Assembly (NCBI GenBank): GCA_009782505.1
Contig: WRIW01000003.1
Coordinates: 1-36,028, forward strand
DNA length: 36,028 nt
Reading direction: 5' to 3'
Origin: Clostridiales bacterium
Lineage (GTDB): Bacteria > Bacillota > Peptococcia > DRI-13 > UBA5745
Positions within the stretch are counted from its first letter, which is position 1. Every line of letters starts with the position of its first letter. Under the pieces are notes generated by a model, which searched no databases, had not been told where the DNA came from, and saw nothing but the letters and a program-made list of their open reading frames with translations. The translations under genes and the position numbers were made by a program. This document shows positions 17,724 through 25,754 of this stretch, one piece after another.

Positions 17724-20700
17724 TTATGCCTGATGTTTTTCCTGCAGAACGACCTTGCTCTCCCCCAGCAGCTCACGCAGGGACGTCATCAGGGCCTCGC
17801 TGCCGTCCGCCCCGGGCAGCGTCCTGCCGGCTTCGGCTTTCTTCTCCTTCGCGTAGTAAAGGAATACCGGTATCCCTCCCCGGTGCACGTCCAGGGCGGT
17901 GCGTATGCCCCCCAGGATCCCGCCGCCGGCTTCGTCGTCCATGCCGGGCAGGGACAGCCAAAGCTGGCGCGTCTCAGCGGGCTCCCTCATGGCGCCCATC
18001 CGGTCTACGTCCTCCGTCACCCAGGGGGGAAGCCTCTCCCCCGGGGCCGCCCCTGTCCCGCCGCCGCCGGAGCGCCCCGCGCTGGCTTCTTCATAAGCGG
18101 CGCCATCCACTCGCGAGCCCCCTCTGCCGACGGCGCCATCCCCGGCGCCCACCGCGTCGCCGACGCCTCCGGCAAAAGCCCCGTCGCCCAGGGCTTCCAT
18201 TCTATTTAAAAACAGCTTAGGCTGCTCCTCCTGCCCCTGATAGCGCCCCTCCACGATCATCGCCTGGTCGTTGGTTATGCCGGCGCCGATGGAATCATAT
18301 AGCTTGGGGAACACCAGTACTTCCACGCTGCCGGTCATGTCTTCCAGCCGGAAGCTCGCCATCATCTGCCCCCGCTTCGTCACCGAACGCCTGTACTGGC
18401 TGACGACGCCGCCTACCACTACCGGAAGATCCTCCTGGTCGGCAAGGTCGTCGATGTGGTGGCTGACCTTTGGCTCCACCCGGCTCAGATAAGGCGTCAG
18501 CGGATGCCCCGACAGATACAGGCCCATGACCTCGTTCTCCTTGGTCAGCAGGGTCTTCTGGTCGATTTCCTCCCGCTCCGGCAGGATCACGGTATCGTGC
18601 TCCGGGCGGATCTCCGGCGCGATGTCGAAGAGGGATATCTGATTGCCCGCCCTGTCCTTCTGCCACGCCATCGCCGTATCCATCACCATCGGCAGCACGG
18701 TCAGCAGCTGCGCCCTGTGCCCCGGGACGGAAGCGAAAGCCCCGGCCCAGATCAGGTTCTCCATGGCCCTCCGGTTGATGCCGGTCAGATCCACCCGGCG
18801 GCAAAAGCTCTCCAGGCTCGTATAGGCGCCGTTTTCCCTTTCCTCAAGTATCCCCCGGATCGCGGGATCGCCTACCTGCTTGATCGCCGCCAAGCCGAAG
18901 CGGATAGCTCCGCCGCTGACGCTGAAGCCGGAGCGGCTCTCGTTCACGTCGGGCCCGAGTATCTTTATTCCCCTTTGCCTGCATTCGTTGATATAGAAAG
19001 GTACCCTGTTTTTCGTCTCCATAACGCTGGAGAGAAGGGCAGCCATGAACTCCACCGGATAATGCGCCTTCAGCCACGCCGTCTGGTAAGCCAGCAGAGC
19101 GTAAGCCGCCGAATGGCTTTTATTGAAGCCATATCCGGAGAAATATTCCATCAATTCAAATATTTTCATAGCCGTATCCCCGGCTACGCCCTTCGCCGCC
19201 GCCCCGTCCACGAAGGTCTGGCGGTAAGCCGCCAGTACTTCCGGCTTCTTCTTGCCCATAGCCCGCCGCAGCTGGTCGGCCTCTCCCAGGGTAAGCCCCC
19301 CCATGTCCCCGGCGATGCGCATCACCTGCTCCTGGTACAGGATCACCCCGTATGTGGTCTCCAGTATGGGCTCCAGCATGGGATGCAGATAATCGTTGGG
19401 CACCTTGCCGTGGCGGCGGTTGATGAAATCCTCCACCATGCCGCTGCCCAGGGGGCCGGGCCTGTACAAGGCTACCATGGCGACGATGTCGTCGAAGCGC
19501 TCCGGCTTCAGCTCCCGTATGATCTGTCGCAGCCCTTCGCTTTCCAGTTGAAATACACCGATGGTGTCCCCTTCCGCCAGGAGCTTATACGTGGCTTCAT
19601 CATCCAGGGGGATACGGTCGATGTCCAAGTCCTCCCCACGGCTTTGGCGGATCAGCTCAGTAGCATCGCCGATGACCGTCAGCGTACGGAGGCCAAGGAG
19701 ATCCATCTTAAGCAACCCGATGGATTCCACGGTATCTTTCTCAAATTGCGTGCAGGGCAGCCCGTCGGCGGACCGCTGCAAGGGCAGCAAAGTCTCCAGG
19801 GGCCGCCCGGAGATGACCAGCCCGGCCGCGTGGACGCCGCTGTGGCGGGGAAGGCCTTCGATGGACTTCGCCATACTGATGAGCCCGGATATCTGCTCGT
19901 CCCCTGCCGAAAGCTCCCTGAGCTCCCGGGACAGCTGCAGAGCACGGTCTAAAGTGATGTTGAGCTCGAAGGGGACAAGCTTGGCTGTCTTATCCACCAC
20001 GGCGAGGGGGACGCCCATGGCCCTGCCCGCGTCCCGGATAGCCGCTTTCGCCGCCATGGTGCCGAAAGTGATCACCTGGCTTACCTTATCCCGCCCGTAG
20101 CGCCCGATCACATACTCGATGACCTCCCCCCGGCGGAGGTAGCAGACGTCGATGTCGATGTCCGGCATACTGATACGGTCGGGATTGAGAAAGCGCTCAA
20201 AGAGCAAATCATAAGCCAGGGGGTCGATATTGGTGATCCCCAGGCTATAGGCCACGATGCTTCCCGCCGCCGACCCTCTGCCGGGCCCCACATATATGCC
20301 CTGCTCCCGGGCGAAGCGGATGAAATCCCAGACGATCAGGAAGTATCCCGGGAAGCCCATGTTGCCAATGACGGACAGCTCATAATCCAGGCGCTCCCGG
20401 GGGGTGACGCCGTTGTCCCCCTTACTGTCCGCCCTGCCAGGGTAGCGCTCTTCCAGGCCGCTTTCGCATAGCTTCTTCAGATAAGCCGCTTCATCCGGCT
20501 CCCCCGGGGGGAGGGGGTACGCCGGCAGATGATAATGGTCAAATTCCATCTCCACCCGGCAGCGGCGGGCGATCTCCACGGTATTGGACAAGGCCTCCGG
20601 ATAATCCCCGAACAGCAGCGCCATTTCATCCGGGCTTTTCACATAGAACTCCTGGGTCTCAAATTGCATCCGGTCGGCGTCGCTGAGCGTTTTCCCTGTC

Positions 20701-21374
20701 TGTATGCAGAGGAGTACGTCCTGGACGTAAGCGTCCTCTCTTTTGATGTAATGCAGATCATTGGTCGCCGCCAGGGGGATGCCGGTTTCCTCATGCAGGC
20801 GTATCAACCCGGCGTTGATCCGCGTCTGATCCTCCAGCCCGTGGTCTTGCAGCTCAAGATAAAAGTTGCCCCGGCCAAAGATAGCTTCATAAGCGAGGGC
20901 AGTGGATTTCGCTTCATCATACTTCCCCGCGGCAAGTAAGCCGGGCGTGTGCCCGGCAAGGCAGGCCGACAGCGCGATCAGGCCTTCCGCGTTCGCTTCC
21001 AGGAGCTCCATATCCACCCGGGGCTTGTAGTAGAAGCCTTCCATCCAACCGCGGGATACCATCTTGATGAGATTCTGATAACCGGTCTGATTCTCCGCCA
21101 GCAGGACAAGGTGGTAGGGCTTTTCGTCCAGCCCGGGTACTTTGTCCCAGCGGCTCCGGGGCGCTACGTAAAGCTCGCAGCCGATGACCGGATGTATGCC
21201 GGCCTTCAGGGCTTCCTTATAGAATTCCACGACGCCGTACATGACGCCATGGTCGGTGATCGCCAAAGAGTCCATACCCAGCTCCTTCACCCTGCCCAGG
21301 AGTTCCGGTATCCGGCAGACCCCGTCCAGCAAGCTATAGCAGGTATGGGTGTGAAGGTGGGCAAATCCGGTCAT
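17724..21374 (-). CDS. dnaE: DNA polymerase III alpha subunit
   Basis: The 1216-aa replicative polymerase of the DnaE type. The N-terminal PHP domain keeps its metal ligands (HLHTHTCYSLLDG, LAITDHGVMYG, IGCELYV). The palm has GPGRGSAAGS and the catalytic PDIDIDVCYLRRGEV (about residues 402-416), then RHSGVHAAGLVIS, VALYRPGPL and SGYGFNKSHSAAYALLAY. An OB domain (VVVGGVVSQYRRSVTKRGQMMASFRLED) lies near residue 1000. Beyond it is a long Gly/Ala-rich linker (about 1070-1110) before the C-terminal domain, unusual for the family. Its ATG overlaps the preceding gene's stop (ATGA), so the two are coupled. Confidence 0.97.
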   Translation of the reverse strand: MTGFAHLHTHTCYSLLDGVCRIPELLGRVKELGMDSLAITDHGVMYGVVEFYKEALKAGIHPVIGCELYVAPRSRWDKVPGLDEKPYHLVLLAENQTGYQNLIKMVSRGWMEGFYYKPRVDMELLEANAEGLIALSACLAGHTPGLLAAGKYDEAKSTALAYEAIFGRGNFYLELQDHGLEDQTRINAGLIRLHEETGIPLAATNDLHYIKREDAYVQDVLLCIQTGKTLSDADRMQFETQEFYVKSPDEMALLFGDYPEALSNTVEIARRCRVEMEFDHYHLPAYPLPPGEPDEAAYLKKLCESGLEERYPGRADSKGDNGVTPRERLDYELSVIGNMGFPGYFLIVWDFIRFAREQGIYVGPGRGSAAGSIVAYSLGITNIDPLAYDLLFERFLNPDRISMPDIDIDVCYLRRGEVIEYVIGRYGRDKVSQVITFGTMAAKAAIRDAGRAMGVPLAVVDKTAKLVPFELNITLDRALQLSRELRELSAGDEQISGLISMAKSIEGLPRHSGVHAAGLVISGRPLETLLPLQRSADGLPCTQFEKDTVESIGLLKMDLLGLRTLTVIGDATELIRQSRGEDLDIDRIPLDDEATYKLLAEGDTIGVFQLESEGLRQIIRELKPERFDDIVAMVALYRPGPLGSGMVEDFINRRHGKVPNDYLHPMLEPILETTYGVILYQEQVMRIAGDMGGLTLGEADQLRRAMGKKKPEVLAAYRQTFVDGAAAKGVAGDTAMKIFELMEYFSGYGFNKSHSAAYALLAYQTAWLKAHYPVEFMAALLSSVMETKNRVPFYINECRQRGIKILGPDVNESRSGFSVSGGAIRFGLAAIKQVGDPAIRGILEERENGAYTSLESFCRRVDLTGINRRAMENLIWAGAFASVPGHRAQLLTVLPMVMDTAMAWQKDRAGNQISLFDIAPEIRPEHDTVILPEREEIDQKTLLTKENEVMGLYLSGHPLTPYLSRVEPKVSHHIDDLADQEDLPVVVGGVVSQYRRSVTKRGQMMASFRLEDMTGSVEVLVFPKLYDSIGAGITNDQAMIVEGRYQGQEEQPKLFLNRMEALGDGAFAGGVGDAVGAGDGAVGRGGSRVDGAAYEEASAGRSGGGGTGAAPGERLPPWVTEDVDRMGAMREPAETRQLWLSLPGMDDEAGGGILGGIRTALDVHRGGIPVFLYYAKEKKAEAGRTLPGADGSEALMTSLRELLGESKVVLQEKHQA

Positions 21375-21928
21375 GAATGATTACCCTCGAACAAGTCGGG
21401 CTGGTAGTAAGCCGTCTGGGGATGGCCGGGCACATCCCGGAACTCCTCAAGGAGCTTGCTGTACTTCAGGGAAAAATTGAACGATATGGATATCTCCGGC
21501 TTCTGTATATCATACGCGCGCAGTACGGCCTTGTCCGCGTAGAACATATACTGATATTCGTCGTCCCTCCAGGTGATCCGGCAGTTGCCCACCTTCAGCG
21601 TCACATGCCCCCATTCGTTGATGGCGTAACCCAGATAGTCGCCGTTCGTGTAGCTGCTTTGCCCGTAGCGTATACCGACGCTGCGGTCCGGCTGATCCAG
21701 GAATGTGGACAAGTGCTCAAGAACCAGCCTGCAGGGCGGGCTTATCTCTTCGATCAGGCGGCGTTCGGTGGCGGCCATCTCCTCAAACTGGCGGAAGCGC
21801 AGCCTCTGGGACTGGTACTCGGACGCCAAGCCCTCGTCCAGATACCGCTCCCGTATGCGGCGGATGGCCTGGGTCAGGTCTTCCATGGCTTCGATATAGC
21901 GTCCGTCCTTACTGTCACGTTCTGTCAT
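21371..21928 (-). CDS. Protein of unknown function coupled to dnaE
   Basis: I do not recognise the family. The first part is strongly charged and helical (RDSKDGRYIEAMEDLTQAIRRIRERYL, later MAATERRLIEEI), probably a coiled coil. The second half alternates hydrophobic and polar residues with many aromatics (GIRYGQSSYTNGDYLGYAINEWG, WRDDEYQYMFYADKAVL), suggesting a small beta-rich domain. There is no signal peptide or membrane segment. It ends on the dnaE start with a 4-nt overlap. I prefer ATG 21928 (GGAG 10 nt upstream, 185 aa). A GTG at 21973 would add 15 residues but has no ribosome site and abuts the tRNA-Pro -35 box. Confidence 0.75.
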   Translation of the reverse strand: MTERDSKDGRYIEAMEDLTQAIRRIRERYLDEGLASEYQSQRLRFRQFEEMAATERRLIEEISPPCRLVLEHLSTFLDQPDRSVGIRYGQSSYTNGDYLGYAINEWGHVTLKVGNCRITWRDDEYQYMFYADKAVLRAYDIQKPEISISFNFSLKYSKLLEEFRDVPGHPQTAYYQPDLFEGNHS

Positions 21929-21973
21929 CGCCGCTTTGCTCCAATCGATGTTGCCCCATTGCTGATCGTTCAC

Positions 21974-22002
21974 TTGACTATTGATATTATCGCCGCTATA
22001 AT
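21974..22002 (+). promoter_or_regulatory. Near-consensus sigma-70 promoter of tRNA-Pro
   Basis: TTGACT (21974-21979), a 17-bp spacer and TATAAT (21997-22002): only one base differs from consensus. Transcription would begin near 22009, about 20 nt before the tRNA. Its -35 box touches the possible GTG start of the divergent gene. Confidence 0.85.
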
Positions 22003-22029
22003 GGTTGGGTAACTATATCGGGTAAGCAT

Positions 22030-22103
22030 CGGGATGTAGCGCAGTTTGGTAGCGCGCCTCGTTCGGGACGAGGAGGCCGCAGGTTCAAATCCTGTCATCC
22101 CGA
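22030..22103 (+). tRNA. tRNA-Pro (anticodon CGG), no encoded CCA
   Basis: A 74-nt cloverleaf: acceptor CGGGATG (22030-22036) with CATCCCG (22096-22102); D arm GCGC/GCGC; anticodon arm CCTCG-TTCGGGA-CGAGG with anticodon CGG; T arm with GTTCAAATC; discriminator A at 22103. No CCA follows, unlike the tRNA-Ala in this window. Seven Ts (22104-22110) come directly after it and probably end transcription. They overlap the stop codon of the converging FapA-like gene. Confidence 0.96.
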
Positions 22104-22108
22104 TTTTT

Positions 22109-23524
22109 TTATGCCTGATACGGCACAGAGGATATGCCGTCGCCGCCCCGGACGAAAGACGTGAAGTCATATTGGCGTTCCAGCAATATCTGCTCGGACC
22201 CGATGACCACCCGGACTCCGGGGAAGATGGACTGCTTGGCGTTGATGGATCCGTACCCCAGGGAAGCCATTTCCTCTTTCACTGCCTCCAGCTCTTTCTG
22301 CTGGACGGCCATATTGTCCCCCAGGGTCTGATACGCGGTCCGTGCCTGATTTAACGTATCCAGCCTTTCTTCAGAGAGCTTGCCCTCCTGCTCGAGCCCT
22401 TCCAGCATGGCGATGGCCGGTTTGAGGGAGCTCATCTGGCTTTCAATCGTCTCCAGCTCCTTTTCCAGCCGGTGGTACTTCTCCACCGTGGCGGGATTGT
22501 TGCCTACCTCCAGGGTGGTCGGCACGGCGCTGTTCCTGCCGCCGATAAAAGCGGCGGTGATATTGTTGCGGGCTACCACGCGCCCCCCCGTCAGAGTGCC
22601 CTTTGTGCCCATGGCGGTCACGTTGGTCATGCTCTGCACGTTGGAATGCTGGATATAGGTGGACTCGATATCCCCCCCGGCCCTGACGATGGCGGATTGG
22701 ATGTACTTGGATTTAACGAAACCCCCGGCCTGCACCACGCCCTGGCTGCTGTCCTGCCCGCCGCCGTGGATGCCTTCCTTGATCACGATATTGCCCCCGG
22801 CGCTGACGTTGGCGTCCTCCACGCTGCCGTTCACGGTAATGTTTCCGTCCGCCTGGATGCTGAATCCGGTAAGGACGTTGCCGTAAATGAGCAGATTGCC
22901 GACGAAGTTGATATTGCCGGTGGCGTTGCTGACGTCGCCGTTCACCGTATAGGTGTTTAATACATGGAGCTTGTTGCCCACCAGATCCACCTCGCCGTCG
23001 CAGGCGGCCATAAGCTGAAGCTGGTCCTCCGTGAGTTTGGTGTTTTTCCCCATAGGCAGGGGGTCGTCCCGCCCCGGCCTGGGCTTCAGAAGCACGCCAA
23101 GCACATTGTAGCCCGGCGTCCCCTCCCCGGCGGGGGTCTTGACACACAGCACCTGGTTCTCTTTGACGTTTTGGATCAGGCCCAGATCCTTATAGTCCAC
23201 GGAGCCGTCCGGGTTCTCTTTCGGCTTGATATCCTTGCCCAGTTGGATTTTATATTCGAGTATGGAAGGCGTCCCGTCGATGGGCTCAAGCCCCCTGGCC
23301 ATGATATACGGGAAGTCGTATTGGGGGTTCTCCACAATTCTGCCGATCATCTCTTCGTCTACGCCGTAGGTCACGCCCTGGATCTCCAGGGAAGCCCGTA
23401 TTTTTTCCTCAGTCGGGGGGGAGCCGCCGTTTTGCGGCGCCGAAATGATCAGTTCCGCCCGCAGCCCGTCCGATGATATGGTCATTCGATTTGCCGCGTT
23501 GATTGGTTCATTATTTTGTTCCAT
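22109..23524 (-). CDS. FapA/DUF342 family polymer-like beta-helix protein
   Basis: A 471-aa FapA-type protein (DUF342). The N-terminal part (about 40-190) has the family's GVDEEMIGRIVENPQYDFPYIMA and EGTPGYNVLG stretches. The centre (about 195-345) is a repetitive right-handed beta-helix of short G/N/V-rich turns (NINFVGNLLIYGNVLTGF, GNITVNGSVEDANVSAGGNIVIKEGI). A coiled coil follows (YHRLEKELETIESQMSSLKP). Such proteins are often called flagellar assembly protein A, but their function is poorly defined and no flagellar gene is near. GGGGGGA precedes the ATG. A candidate promoter is at 23565-23593. The gene converges with tRNA-Pro. Confidence 0.88.
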   Translation of the reverse strand: MEQNNEPINAANRMTISSDGLRAELIISAPQNGGSPPTEEKIRASLEIQGVTYGVDEEMIGRIVENPQYDFPYIMARGLEPIDGTPSILEYKIQLGKDIKPKENPDGSVDYKDLGLIQNVKENQVLCVKTPAGEGTPGYNVLGVLLKPRPGRDDPLPMGKNTKLTEDQLQLMAACDGEVDLVGNKLHVLNTYTVNGDVSNATGNINFVGNLLIYGNVLTGFSIQADGNITVNGSVEDANVSAGGNIVIKEGIHGGGQDSSQGVVQAGGFVKSKYIQSAIVRAGGDIESTYIQHSNVQSMTNVTAMGTKGTLTGGRVVARNNITAAFIGGRNSAVPTTLEVGNNPATVEKYHRLEKELETIESQMSSLKPAIAMLEGLEQEGKLSEERLDTLNQARTAYQTLGDNMAVQQKELEAVKEEMASLGYGSINAKQSIFPGVRVVIGSEQILLERQYDFTSFVRGGDGISSVPYQA

Positions 23525-23564
23525 TTAAATCCCCCCAGCGCAAAAATTGTTTTCTACTAAATAT

Positions 23565-23593
23565 ATTTTACCATAACAACCTGCGGTATTAAA
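23565..23593 (-). promoter_or_regulatory. Candidate promoter for the FapA-like gene
   Basis: On the minus strand TTTAAT (plus 23588-23593), a 17-bp spacer, and TAAAAT (plus 23565-23570), about 40 bp before the ATG in a locally AT-rich stretch. The -35 match is poor. Confidence 0.35.
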
Positions 23594-23643
23594 GCAGGAA
23601 ATACGAAACAAGAGAAGAAATCATGGCTGTTCAGGCATCGCCC

Positions 23644-23696
23644 GGCAAATGGGCTATAGCTGCTACTTCGTGTCATAGCCACTGCGCCGCAATGTC
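23644..23696. other. Possible decayed relative of the 27292-27543 repeat
   Basis: In the 184-bp gap 23525-23708, GGCAAATGGGC (23644-23654) is the reverse complement of 27325-27335, and ACTTCGTGTC (23665-23674) matches the central hairpin at 27402-27411. GGCTAT/ATAGCC (23653-23658, 23675-23680) forms a small stem. The link is suggestive, not proven. Confidence 0.3.
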
Positions 23697-23708
23697 GCCT
23701 TACCAGGC

Positions 23709-25049
23709 TCAGTCTTGCCAGTCCGATGCTTCCGGGCTACCACTATGCTCCGCCACCTTAAGCAGATCCAGGTCGGGCTGGCTCTTTACGGCGTAGTCCC
23801 AGGCTTTCGGGAGGATCGCCCTGTCTCCGGCGCCAAATGCCCCGCCGCCTCCCTCAAGGTCGGCCAGGGCCAGCTCCAGGGGCCACACCGTATGGCGTGA
23901 GGCGCCCTGGGGATTTCGCTTCTGGGTGTAGATGGGGATGTATCCGGCTTCCTTGAAGTAAGTCTCCCCCGTGGCGCCGTCCACGCCTATGGTCAGCTTC
24001 AGCAGGATGCTGACGTTCCTGTCCATGCCTTCCTGATTCGATATGAAGTTCCCCTGGGAGTACATGACAAACCTGGTTTTTTCATCTTTCGCGTCCGCCC
24101 CTTCGCCGAACAGCTCCTGGGGATGGACGGCTTCGCCTTTTTGCAGCACATGGGGATGATTGCCCAGGATCAGATCCGCTCCCCCTTTAAGGAGCTCCAA
24201 TGCAAGGCCGGTCTGCTCCTGATTTGGCTTCGTCTGGTACTCCAGGCCCCAGTGGAGCATTACGATCACATACCGGGCCCCTTCCCGGCGCGCCCGGCTT
24301 ATATCGTCCAGAAGCCGGTCTCTGTCGATGTAGTTGACCGCGTACCCGTGCTCGGCCGGCAGGGTCAAGCCGTTTGTGCCGTAGGTCGCGGCGATGAAAG
24401 CTACGCTTACGCCCTTAACCTTGGTTTTCGCTATCCTGCCCCGCTCTTCCGGCGTCCGGAATGTACCCGTGTGCAGGAGGCCTGCTTCGTCCAGATGATC
24501 CAGGGTAGCGCAGAGCCCCGTATACCGCCGGTCCAGGCTGTGGTTGTTTGCGGTACTGACCAGAGTGAAGCCCGCGTCCTTCAGGTTTCGCGCCAGTATC
24601 TCCGGGGCGTTGAACATAGGGTAACCGGTGTACCCGCCGTTTGCCTCCCCCGCCAGGGGCGTCTCCAGATTGCCGATGACCAGATCGCCCTCCCGGAGGA
24701 TAGGCGCCACATGCTCAAACATAAAGGCAAAATCATAACTCTTATCCGAAGGGTCATATCCTGCCTTCGTCTGGGGGCTGTGCATCATGACGTCCCCGGT
24801 GGAGATGATGGTAAACTCCCAGTCCGGCGGGACAGGCTTCGGCCGAAGCGCTTTGCCCATGCTTCTCGCGGCAGCCGGACCCTGGGCCCCGTCGGGAAGC
24901 GGGCCCTCTAAGGTCTGCCCCAGAGAGCCGGAGAGCGCGCCGCCCAGAGCCGTGTAGAAAAGCAGGGCGGCGCACAGGAAAGCGGCGGCGAGGGCTAAGG
25001 CCTGCCGGCGCTTCTTTTGCTTATCGGCGATGTTTTTTTCAGCCGTCAT
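23709..25049 (-). CDS. CapA-family (PGA_cap) exported metallophosphatase-like protein
   Basis: A 446-aa protein with a basic N-terminus and one hydrophobic segment (about residues 16-40), so it is probably anchored outside the membrane. The PGA_cap domain (about 78-350) shows the calcineurin-like signatures STGDVMMHSP, GNLETPLAG, STANNHSLDRRYTGL, VIVMLHWGLEYQ and LGNHPHVLQ. The family includes CapA/PgsA of poly-gamma-glutamate synthesis, but no other cap genes are here, so a polymer role is unproven. Its ATG directly abuts the LUD-protein stop (no gap), showing tight coupling. It follows that gene on the same strand. Confidence 0.9.
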   Translation of the reverse strand: MTAEKNIADKQKKRRQALALAAAFLCAALLFYTALGGALSGSLGQTLEGPLPDGAQGPAAARSMGKALRPKPVPPDWEFTIISTGDVMMHSPQTKAGYDPSDKSYDFAFMFEHVAPILREGDLVIGNLETPLAGEANGGYTGYPMFNAPEILARNLKDAGFTLVSTANNHSLDRRYTGLCATLDHLDEAGLLHTGTFRTPEERGRIAKTKVKGVSVAFIAATYGTNGLTLPAEHGYAVNYIDRDRLLDDISRARREGARYVIVMLHWGLEYQTKPNQEQTGLALELLKGGADLILGNHPHVLQKGEAVHPQELFGEGADAKDEKTRFVMYSQGNFISNQEGMDRNVSILLKLTIGVDGATGETYFKEAGYIPIYTQKRNPQGASRHTVWPLELALADLEGGGGAFGAGDRAILPKAWDYAVKSQPDLDLLKVAEHSGSPEASDWQD

Positions 25050-25688
25050 CTAAAAGCCCAATGATTCCCCTGCCAGCAGCACGCGTATCTTCGCACCGGA
25101 AGGGCAGCGATGCAGGATCGTGGCGATATTGCATATACGCTTCGGGCTGTCGCAATCGGCGCATACGCCGGTTTTCGCGCAGGGGTTATCCGAATTGAAC
25201 CGCAAGTTATTCATCGGCGAAGCGTAGCCGTTCACCCGTTCCACTGCCGCCTCTAGGTCGGGGACGATCTTGTTGACCCCCGCCGCGATGATGACTTCCC
25301 CCGGCCCGTATATCATAGCCGCTACCCGGTTGCCCTTTCCGTCTACATTGTACAGCTTCCCGTCCATGGTGACGGCGTTTGTGCTGGAAAGGAATACATC
25401 GCAGCTAAGCTGCTTGCGTCGGAATTCTTCGGCTTGCGCCGCGTCCGCCGCGGCGTTGTGGTCGTAGAGGGCGCAGCCCTTCTTCTCCAGCTCCCCCTTG
25501 ATATCCATATGCCGTATGGTCATCGAGCCGCCGAAGCCCACCGAGGCCTTATCCGGGATCAGCCCTATCAAGCGCTCCCTCATGGCGGCTTCGTCAGGCA
25601 GATATTCCGCCAGGTAGCCTTTTTTCACCAGGGCGTCCACTGTACGTTGGCCAAGGATAGCCATGTGTTGTTTTACGATTTCTTCCAT
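25050..25688 (-). CDS. LUD-domain (DUF162) protein
   Basis: A 212-aa protein of the LUD/LutC-like superfamily. Features are IPDKASVGFGGSMTIRHMDI, CDVFLSSTNAVTMDGKLYNVDGKGNRVAAMIYGPGEVIIAAGVNKI, and a cysteine-rich tail (NPCAKTGVCADCDSPKRICN) that may bind a metal or Fe-S cluster. LutC works with LutA/LutB in lactate oxidation, but those genes are absent here and single-gene LUD proteins have no firm role. GGAGGGG lies 8 nt before the ATG. It is directly followed by the CapA-like gene and lies 66 bp after the secreted protein gene. Confidence 0.88.
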   Translation of the reverse strand: MEEIVKQHMAILGQRTVDALVKKGYLAEYLPDEAAMRERLIGLIPDKASVGFGGSMTIRHMDIKGELEKKGCALYDHNAAADAAQAEEFRRKQLSCDVFLSSTNAVTMDGKLYNVDGKGNRVAAMIYGPGEVIIAAGVNKIVPDLEAAVERVNGYASPMNNLRFNSDNPCAKTGVCADCDSPKRICNIATILHRCPSGAKIRVLLAGESLGF

Positions 25689-25754
25689 TTCGTCAGCCCC
25701 TCCGTTTCCTTCGATGATCTGTACTCCGCGACAACTATTCGTCTATGAAGCCGC

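Noticed and set aside
18456-19952. Long open frame opposite dnaE (498 codons, plus strand)
   Set aside because: It lies entirely antisense to well-conserved dnaE motifs; such frames are common in GC-rich genes. No RBS or recognisable domain.
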